The notes under the pieces: generated by a model | The model's database searches: none | Told to the model about the DNA's origin: nothing | What the model saw: the letters and a program-made list of their open reading frames with translations, nothing else | In this document: one piece after another, positions 43,853 to 55,867 of the stretch | How positions within the stretch are numbered: position 1 is the stretch's first letter | Layout of the letters: every line of letters begins with the position of its first letter | Position numbers and translations under genes: made by a program | Assembly: GCA_030180135.1 (NCBI GenBank) | Contig: CM058235.1 | Coordinates: forward strand, 91,798,535-91,862,534 | Reading direction: 5' to 3' | Source: Orychophragmus violaceus | Taxonomy: Eukaryota; Streptophyta; Magnoliopsida; Brassicales; Brassicaceae | DNA length: 64,000 nucleotides

Positions 43853-44828
43853 TCATATCTTAAGAAATCTAATGCCTACAGCAGTAGTGTGAAACTCATG
43901 CTTAGGCCTTGGGAGGGGCTTAGTCAGCGGATCAGCTACGTTCTCATCAGTCGGGACTCTGCTGATCTTCACATCTCCTCTATTCACAATATCACGGATA
44001 AGGTGATATCGCCTTTCTATGTGTTTGGATTTCTGGTGTGATCTAGGTTCCTTTGCTTGCGCAATGGCTCCATTGTTGTCACAATACAAAGCCACTGGCT
44101 CAGAAATGCTAGGAATCACACCAAGTTCAGTGATGAACTTCTTGATCCAAACAGCCTCCTTTGCCGCTTCAGAAGCAGCGAGGTACTCAGCTTCAGTTGT
44201 GGAATCTGCTACAGTGTCTTGCTTGGAACTCTTCCAGCTGACTGCACCGCCATTCAGGCAGAAGATGTAACCAGATTGTGATCGGAAATCATCTTTGTCT
44301 GTCTGAAAACTTGCGTCTGTGTAACCACTTACTACCAGCTCATCACTTCCTCCATACACCAAGAATTTATCCTTAGTATTTCTCAAATACTTCAGAATAT
44401 TCTTGACTGCTGTCCAGTGACTTTCACCTGGATCCGATTGGTATCTACTCGTCATGCTTAAAGCACAAGCAACATCTGGACGAGTACAGAGCATGGCATA
44501 CATGATGGATCCCAACGCCGAGGCATAGGGAATCCGACTCATGCAATCTCACTCAGCAGGTGTCTCAGGACACTGCTTCTTGCTGAGACTTATGCCATAA
44601 GACATTGGTATGAAGCCCTTCTTGGAATCTTGCATTATGAACCTGTGTAAGACTTTATCGATATAAGTGTCTTGACACAGTCCAATCAACTTGTTTAATC
44701 TATCTCTATAGATTCTTATTCCAAGAATATATGCGGCTTCTCCCATGTCTTTCATTGAAAAACAACTTCCGAGCCAAGTCTTAACAGACTGTAACAACGA
44801 AACGTCATTTCCGAGAAGAAGTATGTCA
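43853..44828 (-). pseudogene. E2 RT C-terminus and RNase H
   Basis: Frames 44797-44549 and 44542-43853 encode SMKDMGEAAYILGIRIYRDR, IPYASALGSIMYAMLCTRPD, TDASFQTDKDDFRSQSGYIF and CDNNGAIAQAKEPRSHQKSK. A TGA near 44543 interrupts the frame where E1 has AERERM; two adjacent CpG-type changes (CGA to TGA, CGC to TGC) explain the difference. The upstream RT continues at 52785 after E3. Confidence 0.9.
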
Positions 44829-45499
44829 TGAAGGAACGTTTAGTTGATCCTGATTCAATTCTTAGATTCATATCAACCTAAACATGTGATCTAGGTTCTT
44901 CTCAGAATAGAAACAAATGATGATCTCACCTTATACCTGTTTGCAGCGGAAATGGATGGTATGTCTGAGATCAGAGAAACACCGAGGGATGAATCCTCCA
45001 AAGGTTCACACACGCGATCACAGGAAACGGCTGCTAGACCACTAGAGGAATTCGGCGCAGAGAGAGAGAGTTTACGGCTGTTCTTTTAGGGTTAATCAGT
45101 CTGAACTCGAGTTTTATGACACAAAACTCGTCCTGTTCCGTTTGGGCCATTTGGCCCAAACACCAATTAACTCGACGGTATTCGCGCACTGTGTCGACCG
45201 ACACACCTTGTGTATCGATCGACACAGAGTAGCTAAACCGTTTTATTCTCTCTAAGTACAGTAAATGCCTAGCACTTTTACCGTACTTCTGCTAAACCGT
45301 TCCTACACATTTTCCTGTTAGCTTAGGCGTGTGACCCATATGGGATCATATAATAAAGGCAATAAGTCCAAGACTTATAGATCATGAGCGGACTCTAGCA
45401 AGCCATCATGACCCCCAGTATTATATGACTTATGTCTGATCATTGACATACTCTTACTTTCTAGAGACAGTACCGAGATTACTGGACACAATTCCAACA
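44829..45499 (-). repeat. E3 3' LTR
   Basis: 671 bp, TGAAGGAACG to TTCCAACA on the window strand. It has TGTCGACCGACA and TATCGATCGACA words at 45195-45228 and the nested-stem block: outer arms 45346-45355 and 45419-45428, inner stem ATAAGTC/GACTTAT at 45362-45378. Confidence 0.94.
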
Positions 45500-46432
45500 A
45501 TCTCCCACTTGTACTGGAATCTCTGTATTCATAATCCTTTTGTCACAATATCTCGATTAGTCATAAGGCAAGATTGGTGTCATCCTTACAAAGCCTAATC
45601 TTGTTCATCGGACTCTGATTTGATACTGACAATCTCGATTAGTCATAAGGCAAGATTGGTGTCATCCTTATAAAGCCTAATCTTGTTCATCGGACTCTGA
45701 TTTGATACTGACAATCCAAACGACTCGGGAAAGTCCGTTTGAGCATGGCCATTCATTTTCCAGTATTCAAATCTCCGATTGGCCTAGAGATATTCACTCC
45801 ATTTATATTGGAGGGACAAATTCCGTCTTGTTCCATCACTGTAAACTATTCATTTCATAATGTACCCAAACAAGGTCCTTATAACTATCGCAGAACGATA
45901 GCGTTAGACAATGATCAAAGTGCATCAGTCCATGTGCAGTCACATGCATGCGAAATCAGGTCTAAGGACTATACTCTATAGTCGTAGTAAGAATCTCTTA
46001 TGACACAGATATAAATATCCTGAAGAGTTCTTATAAGCGGGTCTTGTCCGGTCGTATGTTCCCAAACATACACCTATGTACTGACTTTGATGCTGCGCAT
46101 CTATGACACACTGAGACTTTGTCATAAGTCACGTACCAATCCAGTCTCACACGGTTGTTGGTGTTCCAATTTCAACAACCTTCGACTAGGGACGGGATGA
46201 TATAAAACATCTATCAAATATAGGGTCTCATGATCAAGCTAAATGACTTCGATGACTCAAGATCAAGTCATTTACTTCGATGACCTATAAAATGGTTCAT
46301 ATCACTTTGGAACGATTATTTCATCACAGTTAAAATAATCTTGAAATAATAATTTCATTAAACATAAGAATGTTTTACAAGAACATATCAAATAACTAAA
46401 TAAAAGCCCTCAAACTCCCACTCAAATTTAGA
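45500..46432 (-). other. E3 3' non-coding region with an 82-bp tandem duplication
   Basis: The segment starting TCTCGATTAGTCATAAGGCA occurs at 45551-45632 and again at 45633-45714; E4 has it once. The opposite (window plus) strand has an 80-codon frame at 45739-45981 whose counterpart in E4 is 60190-60432. Confidence 0.75.
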
Positions 46433-49400
46433 TTACATTTCTATGTCTCTAATGCCTACAGCTTCAGTCAGAAACTCGAGCTTAGGCCTTGGGAGTGGCT
46501 TTGTCAACGGATCAGCGACGTTATCATCTGTCTGAACTCGGCTGATCTTGACTTCCTTTCTATTAATGATGTCACGTATCAAGTGAAATCTTCTTAGAAC
46601 ATGCTTGGATTTCTGGTGTGATCTTGGTTCCTTTGCCTGAGCTATAGCACCATTGTTGTCACAAAACAGTGCCAGAGGCTCAGCCGCATCTGGTATCACA
46701 CCTAGTTCAATAATGAACTTCCGTATCCAAACAGCTTCCTTCGCAGCTTCTGAGGCGACGATATATTCAGCTTCTGTGGTGGAATCTGCAACGGTGTCTT
46801 GCTTGGAGCTTCTCCAACTGATTGCACCGCCATTCAGACAAAAGATATAACCGGACTGTGACCGGAAATCATCTTGGTCTGTCTGGAAACTTGCGTCCGT
46901 GAATCCACTGACTTTAAGCACATCACTTCCACCGTACACTAAGAACTTATCCTTAGTATGTCTTAGATACTTCAAGATATTCTTTACGGCAATCCAATGG
47001 TTTTCACCTGGATTTGACTGGTATCTACTCGTCATGCTCAATGCATAAGCAACATCAGGACGAGTACAGATCATGGCATACATGACAGATCCTATTGCAG
47101 ATGCATAAGGAATATTCTTCATGCGCTCAAGCTCAGCAGCCGTCGTAGGGCTCTGCTTCTTGCTTAGCGTTGTGCCATGTACCATCGGCGTGAAGCCCTT
47201 CTTGGAATCCTTCATGCTGAATCTTTGTAGGATTTTGTCAATGTATGAATCTTGACACAAGCCTATCAGCCTTCTAGATCTATCCCGGTAGATCCTGATT
47301 CCAAGAACGTATGCGGCTTCACCCATGTCTTTCATGGAAAAACAACTTCCAAGCCAGTCCTTTACCGACTTCAGCATTGGAACGTCGTTTCCGAGAAGCA
47401 GTATGTCATCGACATACAGAATAAGAAATACAATCTTGCTCCCACTAGATTTCTTATACACGCATTGTTCTTCTTCGTTTCTGATGAAGTCAAATTGCTT
47501 GATCGCTTCATCAAAACGAAGATTCCAGCTCCTCGATGCTTGCTTCAATCCATAAATAGATTTATGAAGCTTGCACACTTTTCCAGCATTCTTTGGATCT
47601 ATGTAACCGTCAGGTTGTGTCATATACACATCCTCTTCCAGAATCCCATTCAGGAAGGCGGTTTTCACGTCCATCTGCCAAATTTCATAATCATGAAAAG
47701 CTGCAGTTGCTAGTAGAATCCGAATAGATTTCATCATAGCCACTGGTGAATAGGTTTCATCGTAATCCACACCGTGAACTTGTCTGAAACCTTTTGCCAC
47801 CAACCTGGCTTTATAAATCTGGACATTTCCATCCACGTCAATCTTCTTCTTGAAGATCCATTTGCACTCGATGGCTTTTACACCAGCGGGTAAGTCAACC
47901 AACGAAAACACTTGGTTGACCGACATGGAGTCCATTTCGGAATCAGTGGCCTTGCGCCACTTAGAGGAATCTGGGCCCATCATGGCTTGATTGAAGTTCG
48001 ATGGTTCATCACCATCAATGATCAAAAGATCATGACAGTCAGTCACGAGGAATCCTTGATATCTCTCGGGTTCGTGACGGATCCTCCCGGATCTTCGAAC
48101 TTCAGGTACTACAGGTTCAGGCTCTACAATTTCTTGTAGGTCCTCCTGCTGCTCTTCCTCATTAGGGTGAGCAGTATCCTGTTCATCTTGAATTTCTTCA
48201 AGCAGTACCTTACTCCCACTGTCTTTCTTAGAGAGAAACTCCCTCTCAAGAAAGTTACAATCCCGGGCAACAAAGATCTTGTTCTCGGAACGTAGATAGA
48301 AGTAATAAGCCTTGGTTTCCCGTGGATAACCAATGAAGTAGCATTTGTCAGATTTTGGTGTAAGCTTGTCTGAGATCAATCTCTTGACATAGGCTTCACA
48401 ACCCCAAATTCTGAGATAAGACAGCACTGGAGCTTCTCCAGTCCATAATTCATATGGTGTCTTTGCTACTGCTTTCGATGGCGCTCTATTTAGAGTGAAC
48501 ACTGCTGTTAGCAGAGCATATCCCCAAAGGGATATTGGAAGGTCTGTGTGACTCATCATAGATCGAACCATATCCAATAAGGTCCGATTTCTCCTTTCAG
48601 ACACACCATTCCATTGAGGTGTTCCAGGAGGAGTGAGTTGGGATACGATCCCACACTCTCTCAGATGATCACTGAATTCTTGGCTTAAGTATTCTCCTCC
48701 TCGGTCGGACCGAAGAGCCTTAATGCTTTTGCCAAGTTAGTTCTGTACTTCATTTTGGAATTCTCTGAACTTCTCAAAAGATTCAGACTTATGTTTCATT
48801 AAATAAACATATCCATACCTACTGAAATCATCAGTAAAGGTAATGAAGTACTGATAGTTTCCTCTTGCATTTGTGGACATTGGGCCACACACATCAGTGT
48901 GTATCAGGCCCAATACGTCACTGGCCCTCTCGTTAGGTTTATTAAAGGGGGCCCGTGTCATTTTGCCCATCATGCAGGATTCGCATTTCTCACATGACTC
49001 AAAGTCAAATGAGCCAAGAAGTCCATTCGAATGGAGCCTCTTGATGCGTTTCTCGCTGATGTGCCCTAAACGACAATGCCATAGAAACGTTCGGTTCTCC
49101 TCATTAGGTTTGAACCGTTTGGTATTAATGTTATAAATTGGCGCGGATTGATCGAGTATGTAAAGCCCATTCATAAGAGGGGCAGAACCATAGAACAAAT
49201 TGTTGCGATTGAAGGAACATAATTTATTCTTAACTGAAAAATCATAACCTTCCAAATCCAACAAAGAAATTGAAATAATATTTCTGCTTATAGCAGGTAC
49301 AAAATAACAATTATTCAGTTCTAAAATCAATCCCGAAGGTAAAGACAACAAGTAAGTGCCTACAGCTAGTGCTGGAACTTTCGCTCCATTCCCAACTCGT

Positions 49401-50410
49401 AGCTCCACTTGTCCTTGCTTCAGCCTTCTACTGTTGCTGAGTGCCTGCATATTAGTACAAATATGAGCCCCACAACCAGTATCCATAACCCATGAGGTAT
49501 TATCAGAAGTAGTTGTATTAACTTCTATAACAAAAATACCTGTTGAAGAAGTCTCAAAAGTCTTCTTCTTCAATTCCTTTAGACCTTCCTGGAATTTCTT
49601 ACATTCTCTCCTCCAATGCCCTGGTTCTTTACAGAACCTGCATATGTCAGTTGGCCCAGCCTTGGACTTGGGCTTGGGCTTTGGCGTGTCCTTGTCCGCG
49701 ACTTGGACAGCCTTGGCCTTTCCCTTATCCTTAGCAGAGGATTTCTTAAACCCCTTGCCCTTCTGCACCATAAGCACATTTGGGTCCTTGGCGGTTTTCC
49801 TCAAATTGGGCTCCGCAGTCTTGAGCATTCCGTGAAGCTCAGGCAATGTCTTACTCAAGCCATGCATGTTAAAGTTCAGAATGAACTGATCATAGCTTGC
49901 AGGTAATGACTGCAGAATGATGTCGCAGGCAAGTTCCTGGCTGATTGGGCAGTCGAGTTTCTGAAGATGATCGAGATAACCCATCATCTTCAAGACATGA
50001 GGACTCACTGCCGCATTCGCAGCCAACTTGCAGTCCAAGAGGTTCTTAACTGTTTGAAACCTCTCAGTCCTAGCCTGCTCCTGAAAAAGCGATTTCAGGC
50101 TTGCCATTATCTCGATGGGTGACAATACACTCTCGAACTGTTTTTGCAGCTCAGGAGTCATTGTCACCAACATCAGGCAATAAGCATCATTTTCATCTGA
50201 CGAATGCTTTTCCCAAGCCTTATGCAGAGTCCTGGCGGCATTGGCAGGAGGCCTCTCGGGGAGAGGATCACGAAGGACATAATCCTTCTTCTCCTGCTTG
50301 AGGACTAGCCTCAAGTTCCTTGACCACGTCAGGAAGTTCGTTCCAGTCAGCTTCTCCTTTTCGAGAACAGACCGGATCGAGAATGAGTTTTGTGTGCTTG
50401 TAGTAGTCAT
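46433..50410 (-). pseudogene. E3 gag-pol polyprotein, one nonsense codon
   Basis: From ATG at 50410 to the stop at 46433, about 1325 codons. Order: gag (MTTTSTQNSFSIRSVLEKEK start), zinc knuckle CRFCKEPGHWRREC (49601-49642), protease DTG (49475-49483), integrase zinc finger HCRLGHISEKRIKRLH with SCEKCESC, catalytic core with IHTDVCGPM, DDFSRYGYVYL and SERRNRTLL, RT with YVDD (47405-47416), and RNase H with TDASFQTD, STTEAEYIVASEA and CDNNGAIAQA. The only break is TAA at 48737-48739, where E4 has CAA (Gln). It is otherwise full length for a Copia polyprotein. Confidence 0.94.
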
Positions 50411-52101
50411 AGCTGAAATATATAGATAAAAAGGTTATTAGTTAAAATGTTCAATATGATTAATCTCGTATTAAATTTAATATGATTAATCACGCATTAT
50501 ATTCAATAACATAAGTTACCCTCAATAGAATATAATGATTCCAAGATCCACATATAACTAAGATTAAAGTGGGCCACTGGCCGTCACCAAACCTTAGCTT
50601 ATATCGGTAAGCCCTATATCGGCTAATTATATCCGTGATATAACTCTTGGTTGTGAATCTGGGCCCGAGGCCCAATTCACTCTGATGTCTCAAGGCCCGG
50701 GACTCCCGATGGCCCAGTCAAGAAAACCAGACTATACAGTCATGTAATCATTAATGTCTGGGACTCCCAATGACATTTATGAATCACAAACCGTCTTATC
50801 CACGCAAAAGCAGACACCCTCACACTGTAAGGCCATGAATGCAATTGAATGGGCTTCGACAGCTGACATAGAATGGACAAGACATCCAACGCTTGATATT
50901 ATTTGAGGTTCGTAGGTTTATTTAAAAATTCATTCCCAAAATAGAAGATTACTATTTCGGGAAACTTTCCATTTTTGGAAACCTACTATTTTTGGAAACT
51001 TTCTAAAACTGGAAACTTTCTAAAAACGGAAACTTTCTAACTTTAGAAATTTCTTAAAATCCGAATCATGCAAATCTAGAAACTTCTGTAAATTAAGAAA
51101 CTTTCTAATTTCAAAATATCGGAAACTTTAATTTAAAATCGATTTATATTCTTTATAAAATAAATTTTAAATTAATCTGAAGAAAGACTCAAATAATTGG
51201 CCCAATTGTTTTAACTTCTTGGCCCGAGGCCCAAGAATTGGTCCATGTCCAAGACATGACCCAATTGTCCAATTAAATGACATAACCGGTCTGGTTCATT
51301 AAAATTGGTCTAACCAAATTTTAATTACTACGATGACCACAATTGTCAACCGGTTATTTACTAAACCGGATTTTCTCAATTTATTTGGTCCAACCAAATC
51401 AAATTAGAAAATCCTGGTTTAGGCACTAAATCCAATAATTCTTTCGACATTGGATTTCTTGTCCCGGTTTAACCAGACTTAATAAAATTATTAAATCTGT
51501 TTATTAAACCAGGACGAATTAATTTTAATCAAAATTAAACCGAGCCTTAAACCAACCATGTCGATCGATGGACCAACCGTGTCGATCGATCCATCAACCA
51601 CATCGGTCGATGCTCTCAGCATCGATCCTGCATCGATCGTGCATCGATCCTGTATCGATCGATGCTCTTACGCATGCACGGATCCGAGCCAAAACCCTAA
51701 CCGTGTCGATCGATGTGCACCAACCGCATCGGTCGATGCACCAATATCGAACCTGCATCGATCCTGTATCGATCGATGCTTTCACGCGTTAACAGGGTTA
51801 GCCGATAGACTGTATCGACCGATCCATGCGATCGTATCGATCGATCCATGCGATCTTCGAATTGTATCGACCGATCCATGCGATCGTATCGATCGATACA
51901 TGCAATCCCAGCCGATTCTCAATCTTATGAAAATCGCATTCTACCAAATCATATAGCTTGGTTTCTGCGATTTAATGTGTGTTTAGATTTCAATTCTTGT
52001 TGCTTAAATGGTTTCTCTTATCAGTAGTTGATTCAAAACACTTTTAAACAAGAAAACAATCCTAAACATTGAATCTAAATAAGAAAAACCAGAACCATTG
52101 A
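50411..52101 (-). other. E3 5' leader with palindromic word array
   Basis: About 1.7 kb between primer site and gag, unusually long for Copia. 51555-51905 is packed with TCGATCGATC, CATCGGTCGATGC and TATCGACCGATCC words. 50980-51130 has repeated GGAAACTTTCTAA words. No credible gene is present. Confidence 0.75.
51555..51905. repeat. TCGATCGA/TCGACCGA word array in the E3 leader
   Basis: More than fifteen near-palindromes such as GTCGATCGAT, CATCGATCGATG, TATCGACCGATCCATGCGAT and TATCGATCGAT in 350 bp. Open frames here on both strands are Ser/Ile/Asp/Arg-rich by-products of the words. Confidence 0.88.
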
Positions 52102-52113
52102 CTCTGATACCAC
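52102..52113 (-). other. E3 primer-binding site
   Basis: On the minus strand GTGGTATCAGAG directly follows the 5' LTR, as for tRNA-iMet-primed Copia elements. The site differs from E1 and E2 in its last bases (GAGT instead of GAGC). Confidence 0.85.
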
Positions 52114-52784
52114 TGAAGCAACGTTTAGTTGATCCTGATTCAATTCTTAGATTCATATCAACCTAAACATGCGATCTAGGTTCTTCTCAGAATAGAAACA
52201 AATGATGATCTCACCTTATACCTGTTTGCAGCGGAAATGGATGGTATGTCTGAGATCAGAGAAACACCGAGGGATGAATCCTCCAAAGGTTCACACACGC
52301 GATCACAGGAAACGGCTGCTAGACCACTAGAGGAATTCGGCGCAGAGAGAGAGAGTTTACGGCTGTTCTTTTAGGGTTAATCAGTCTGAACTCGAGTTTT
52401 ATGACACAAAACTCGTCCTGTTCCGTTTGGGCCATTTGGCCCAAACACCAATTAACTCGACGGTATTCGCGCACTGTGTCGACCGACACACCTTGTGTAT
52501 CGATCGACACAGAGTAGCTAAACCGTTTTATTCTCTCTAAGTACAGTAAATGCCTAGCACTTTTACCGTACTTCTGCTAAACCGTTCCTACACATTTTCC
52601 TGTTAGCTTAGGCGTGTGACCCATATGGGATCATATAATAAAGGCAATAAGTCCAAGACTTATAGATCATGAGCGGACTCTAGCAAGCCATCATGACCCC
52701 CAGTATTATATGACTTATGTCTGATCATTGACATACTCTTACTTTCTAGAGACAGTACCGAGATTACTGGACACAATTCCAACA
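52114..52784 (-). repeat. E3 5' LTR
   Basis: 671 bp. Differences from the 3' LTR are G/C at the sixth base and T/C near position 67. The rest is identical by eye. Confidence 0.94.
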
Positions 52785-55700
52785 TGTCATCTACATACAA
52801 CACGAGAAATGCAACTGCGCTACCACTAGTCTTCTTGTAAACACATGGTTCTTCTTCGCTTCTGATGAAATCAAACTTTTTGACTGCTTCATCAAAACGA
52901 AGATTCCAACTCCGAGATGCTTGCTTCAATCCATAAATGGATCGATGAAGTTTGCATACTTTCTTAGCTGCATTTGGATCGATGAAACCTTCGGGTTGTG
53001 TCATGTACACATCCTCTTCCAGAATTCCATTAAGGAAAGCTGTGTTCACGTCCATCTGCCAGATCTCATAATCATAATGAGCAGCTGTTGCTAGGAGAAT
53101 CCGAATGGATTTAAGCATGGCGACAGGTGAATAGGTTTCTTCATAGTCAATACCATGAATTTGTTTGAAACCTTTTGCCACTAGCCTTGCTTTATATATC
53201 TAAATATTTCCATCCACATCAATTTTCTTCTTGAAAATCCATTTACACTCAATGGGTCTTGCACCATCGGGTAAATCAACCAAAGTTCATACTTGGTTCT
53301 GTGACATGGATCCCATTTCGGATTCAGCGGCTTTCAGCCACTTTTCGGAGTCAGGGCTCATCATCGCTTCTTCAAAATTCGCTGGCTCATCACTGTCAAT
53401 GATCAACAAATCATGATAATTGGTTACGAGAAATCCATATCTCTCGGGTTCGTGACGGATCCTTTCGGATCGGCGAATTTCAGGCTCCACAGGCGCCGTC
53501 TCTACAACTCTTTGTAGATCCAACTGTTGCTCTTCCTCTACGGGTTGAGCATTTTCCTGCGGTTCTCGAACTTCTTCGAGTTGTACTTTACTCCCACTGT
53601 TTCTCTTGGAAAGAAATTCTCTCTCAAGAAAAACGCAGTTCCGAGCAACAAACACTTTGTTCTCGGATTGGTTGTAAAAGTAGTATGCCTTGGTTTCCTT
53701 AGGATAACCAACGAAGTAGCACTTATCAGATTTGGGTTCGAGCTTATCTGTAATTAATCGCTTAACATAAGCTTCGCAACCCCAAATCTTCAGGAAAGAC
53801 AAACTCGGAACATTTCCAGTCCACATCTCATGTGGTGTCTTTGCAACTGATTTTGACGGAACCCTATTAAGTGTAAACGCAGACGTTTCTAGAGCGTATC
53901 CCCAAAAGGATAATGGAAGAGTTGAGAGACTCATCATTGATCGAATCATATCTAATAAAGTCCGATTCCTCCTCTCAGACACGCCATTCCATTGTGGTGT
54001 TCCAGGAGGAGTGAGTTGTGAAACAATTCCACAATCTCTTAAATGATCACTGAATTCTTGGCTTAAGTATTCTCCTCCACGATCTGATCGAAGAGCCTTA
54101 ATACTTTTACCAAGTTGATTCTGTACTTCATTTTGGAACTCTTTGAACTTTTCAAAGGATTCCGACTTGGGTCTCATTAGATAGACATAGCCATACCTGC
54201 TGAAATCATCAGTGAAGGTAATGAAGTATCGAAAATTTCCTCTGGCACTTGTGCTCATTGGGCCGCACACATCCGTATGTATAAGGCCCAATAGGTCACT
54301 GGCCCTTTCATTTGATTTGTTGAAAGGGGCCTTAGTCATTTTGCCCAGTAAACAAGATTCACATTTCTCACATGATTCATAATCAAATGAGCCCAGAAGC
54401 CCATCACTATGGAGCTTTTGGATCCGTTTTTCGTTTATGTGGCCCAAACGACAATGCCAAAGAAAAGTCTGATTCGTGTCATTTGATTTGAATCTCTTGG
54501 TGTTAATGTTATAGATTGGTGCAGTCTGGTTTAAAACATAAAGCCCATTCTCTAATGGGCTGCTACCATAAAATATATCATTGTAATCAAAAGAACAACA
54601 TTTATTCTTAATTGAAAACTGATATCCTTCCACATCCAAAATAGGAATGGAAATAATATTTCTGCTTATAGCAGGTACATAGTAGCAATTATTAAGCTTT
54701 AAAACCAAACCAGAAGGTAAAGACAAGTTATATGTTCCTACGGCTAATGCAGCAACTCTTGCTCCATTCCCCACGCGCAGGTCCACTTGTCCCTTTTCCA
54801 TCTTCCTACTGTTGCTTAGGCCCTGCATATTTGTACAAATATGAGCACCACAGCCGGTATCCAATACCCAAGAAGTAGAACCAGAAGTAGTAACATTTAC
54901 TTCTATAACATAGATACCTGAAGATGAAGTCTCGAAAGTCTTCTTCTTCTTCTTCTTCTTCTTCTTCTTCTTCTTCTTCTCTTCCAAGAATTTGTTGCAA
55001 TTTCTCTTCCAATGCCCAGGCTCTTTACAGTAATGGCACTTATCAGTCTCAGATGGGCCCGGCTTGGGCTTCGGGGCTGGCGCAGGCGTGTCCTGGTTCT
55101 CAACCTGGCATGCTCAAGTTTCTTAAACTTCTTAAACTTCTTACCCCTTGTACTGCCTTCGGGACTGCCTTGCCCTTTCCCTTGCCTTTGCCAAGTTTCT
55201 TAAACTTCTTACCCCCTTGTACCATAAGTACATTAGGAGTGCCCTTATTGATATTAGGCTCAGCTGTCTTGAGCATGCCATGCAGTTCAGTCAACGTCTT
55301 CGTCAAGTTGTTCATGTTATAGTTCATAACAAACTGATCATAACTTGACGGCAGTGACTGCAGAATGATGTCAGTAGCCAACTCTTGGCTAATGGGACAA
55401 TCCAGTCTCCCCAAGTTATCAATATAACCCATCATCTTAATGACATGAGGACTGACCGGACTGTCCTTTGGTAGCTTGCATTCAATGAGAGATTTAACCG
55501 TCTGGTATCTCTCAGTTCGTGCTTGCTCCTGAAACATGCTTTTCAGGCTAGTAATCATCTCCACTGGCGACTCCACGTTCTCGTATTGCTTCTGCAAATC
55601 CGAGTTCATGGTAGCCAACATGAGACAATTCACATCGACCACATCATTGGAATGCTTATCCCAAGCACTCCTTTCTGCATGTGCAGCATTGGATCTCGGT

Positions 55701-55867
55701 TTTTCAGGGAGAACAGTTTCCAGGACATAGTCCCTTTTCTCCTGCTTGAGAACAATTCTCAAGTTTCGATACCATTCGAGAAAATTCGATCCATTTAACT
55801 TGTCCTTCTCAAGGACGGATCGCAGGGAGAAAGAGTTATTATGAGTGTTAGTCATAGCTGAGAACAA
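52785..55867 (-). pseudogene. E2 gag-pol, N-terminal part to RT palm
   Basis: From the start near 55867 (or ATG 55855): gag (FSLRSVLEKDKLNGSNFLEW), zinc knuckle CHYCKEPGHWKRNC (about 55012-55055), protease DTG, integrase (HCRLGHINEKRIQKLH, DDFSRYGYVYL, SERRNRTLLDMI) and RT (SIYGLKQASRSWNL, LYVDD cut by E3). Breaks: a tandem duplication near 55110-55220 that shifts gag, the CTT array, TGA near 53286 (a likely Trp in QVWTLVD context) and TAG near 53202 (a likely Gln). Confidence 0.9.
54940..54980. repeat. (CTT)n microsatellite inside E2 gag
   Basis: 41 bp of CTT (GAA/AAG on the coding strand), coding for a run of Lys or Glu depending on frame between the zinc knuckle and the protease. E1 and E3 have only two to three units at this place. 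Confidence 0.92.

Larger units (their letters stand above)
44829..52784 (-). mobile_element. Copia element E3, complete and young
   Basis: 7956 bp, flanked by the target duplication TGTCA (44824-44828 and 52785-52789), inserted in the YVDD-coding sequence of E2. The two 671-bp LTRs differ at two positions by direct comparison. It has a tRNA-iMet primer site, a long leader, one gag-pol frame with a single nonsense codon, a 3' non-coding region and a polypurine tract. It is the youngest datable insertion in the nest. Confidence 0.95.

Noticed and set aside
51558..51956. 132-codon frame and overlapping antisense frames rich in Ser, Ile, Asp and Arg
   Set aside because: They are produced by the TCGATCGA word array, which lacks stops in several frames; no domain or start context supports coding.
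54903..55103. Arg- or Glu-rich small proteins at the CTT repeat
   Set aside because: Alternative-frame translations of the microsatellite inside E2 gag.
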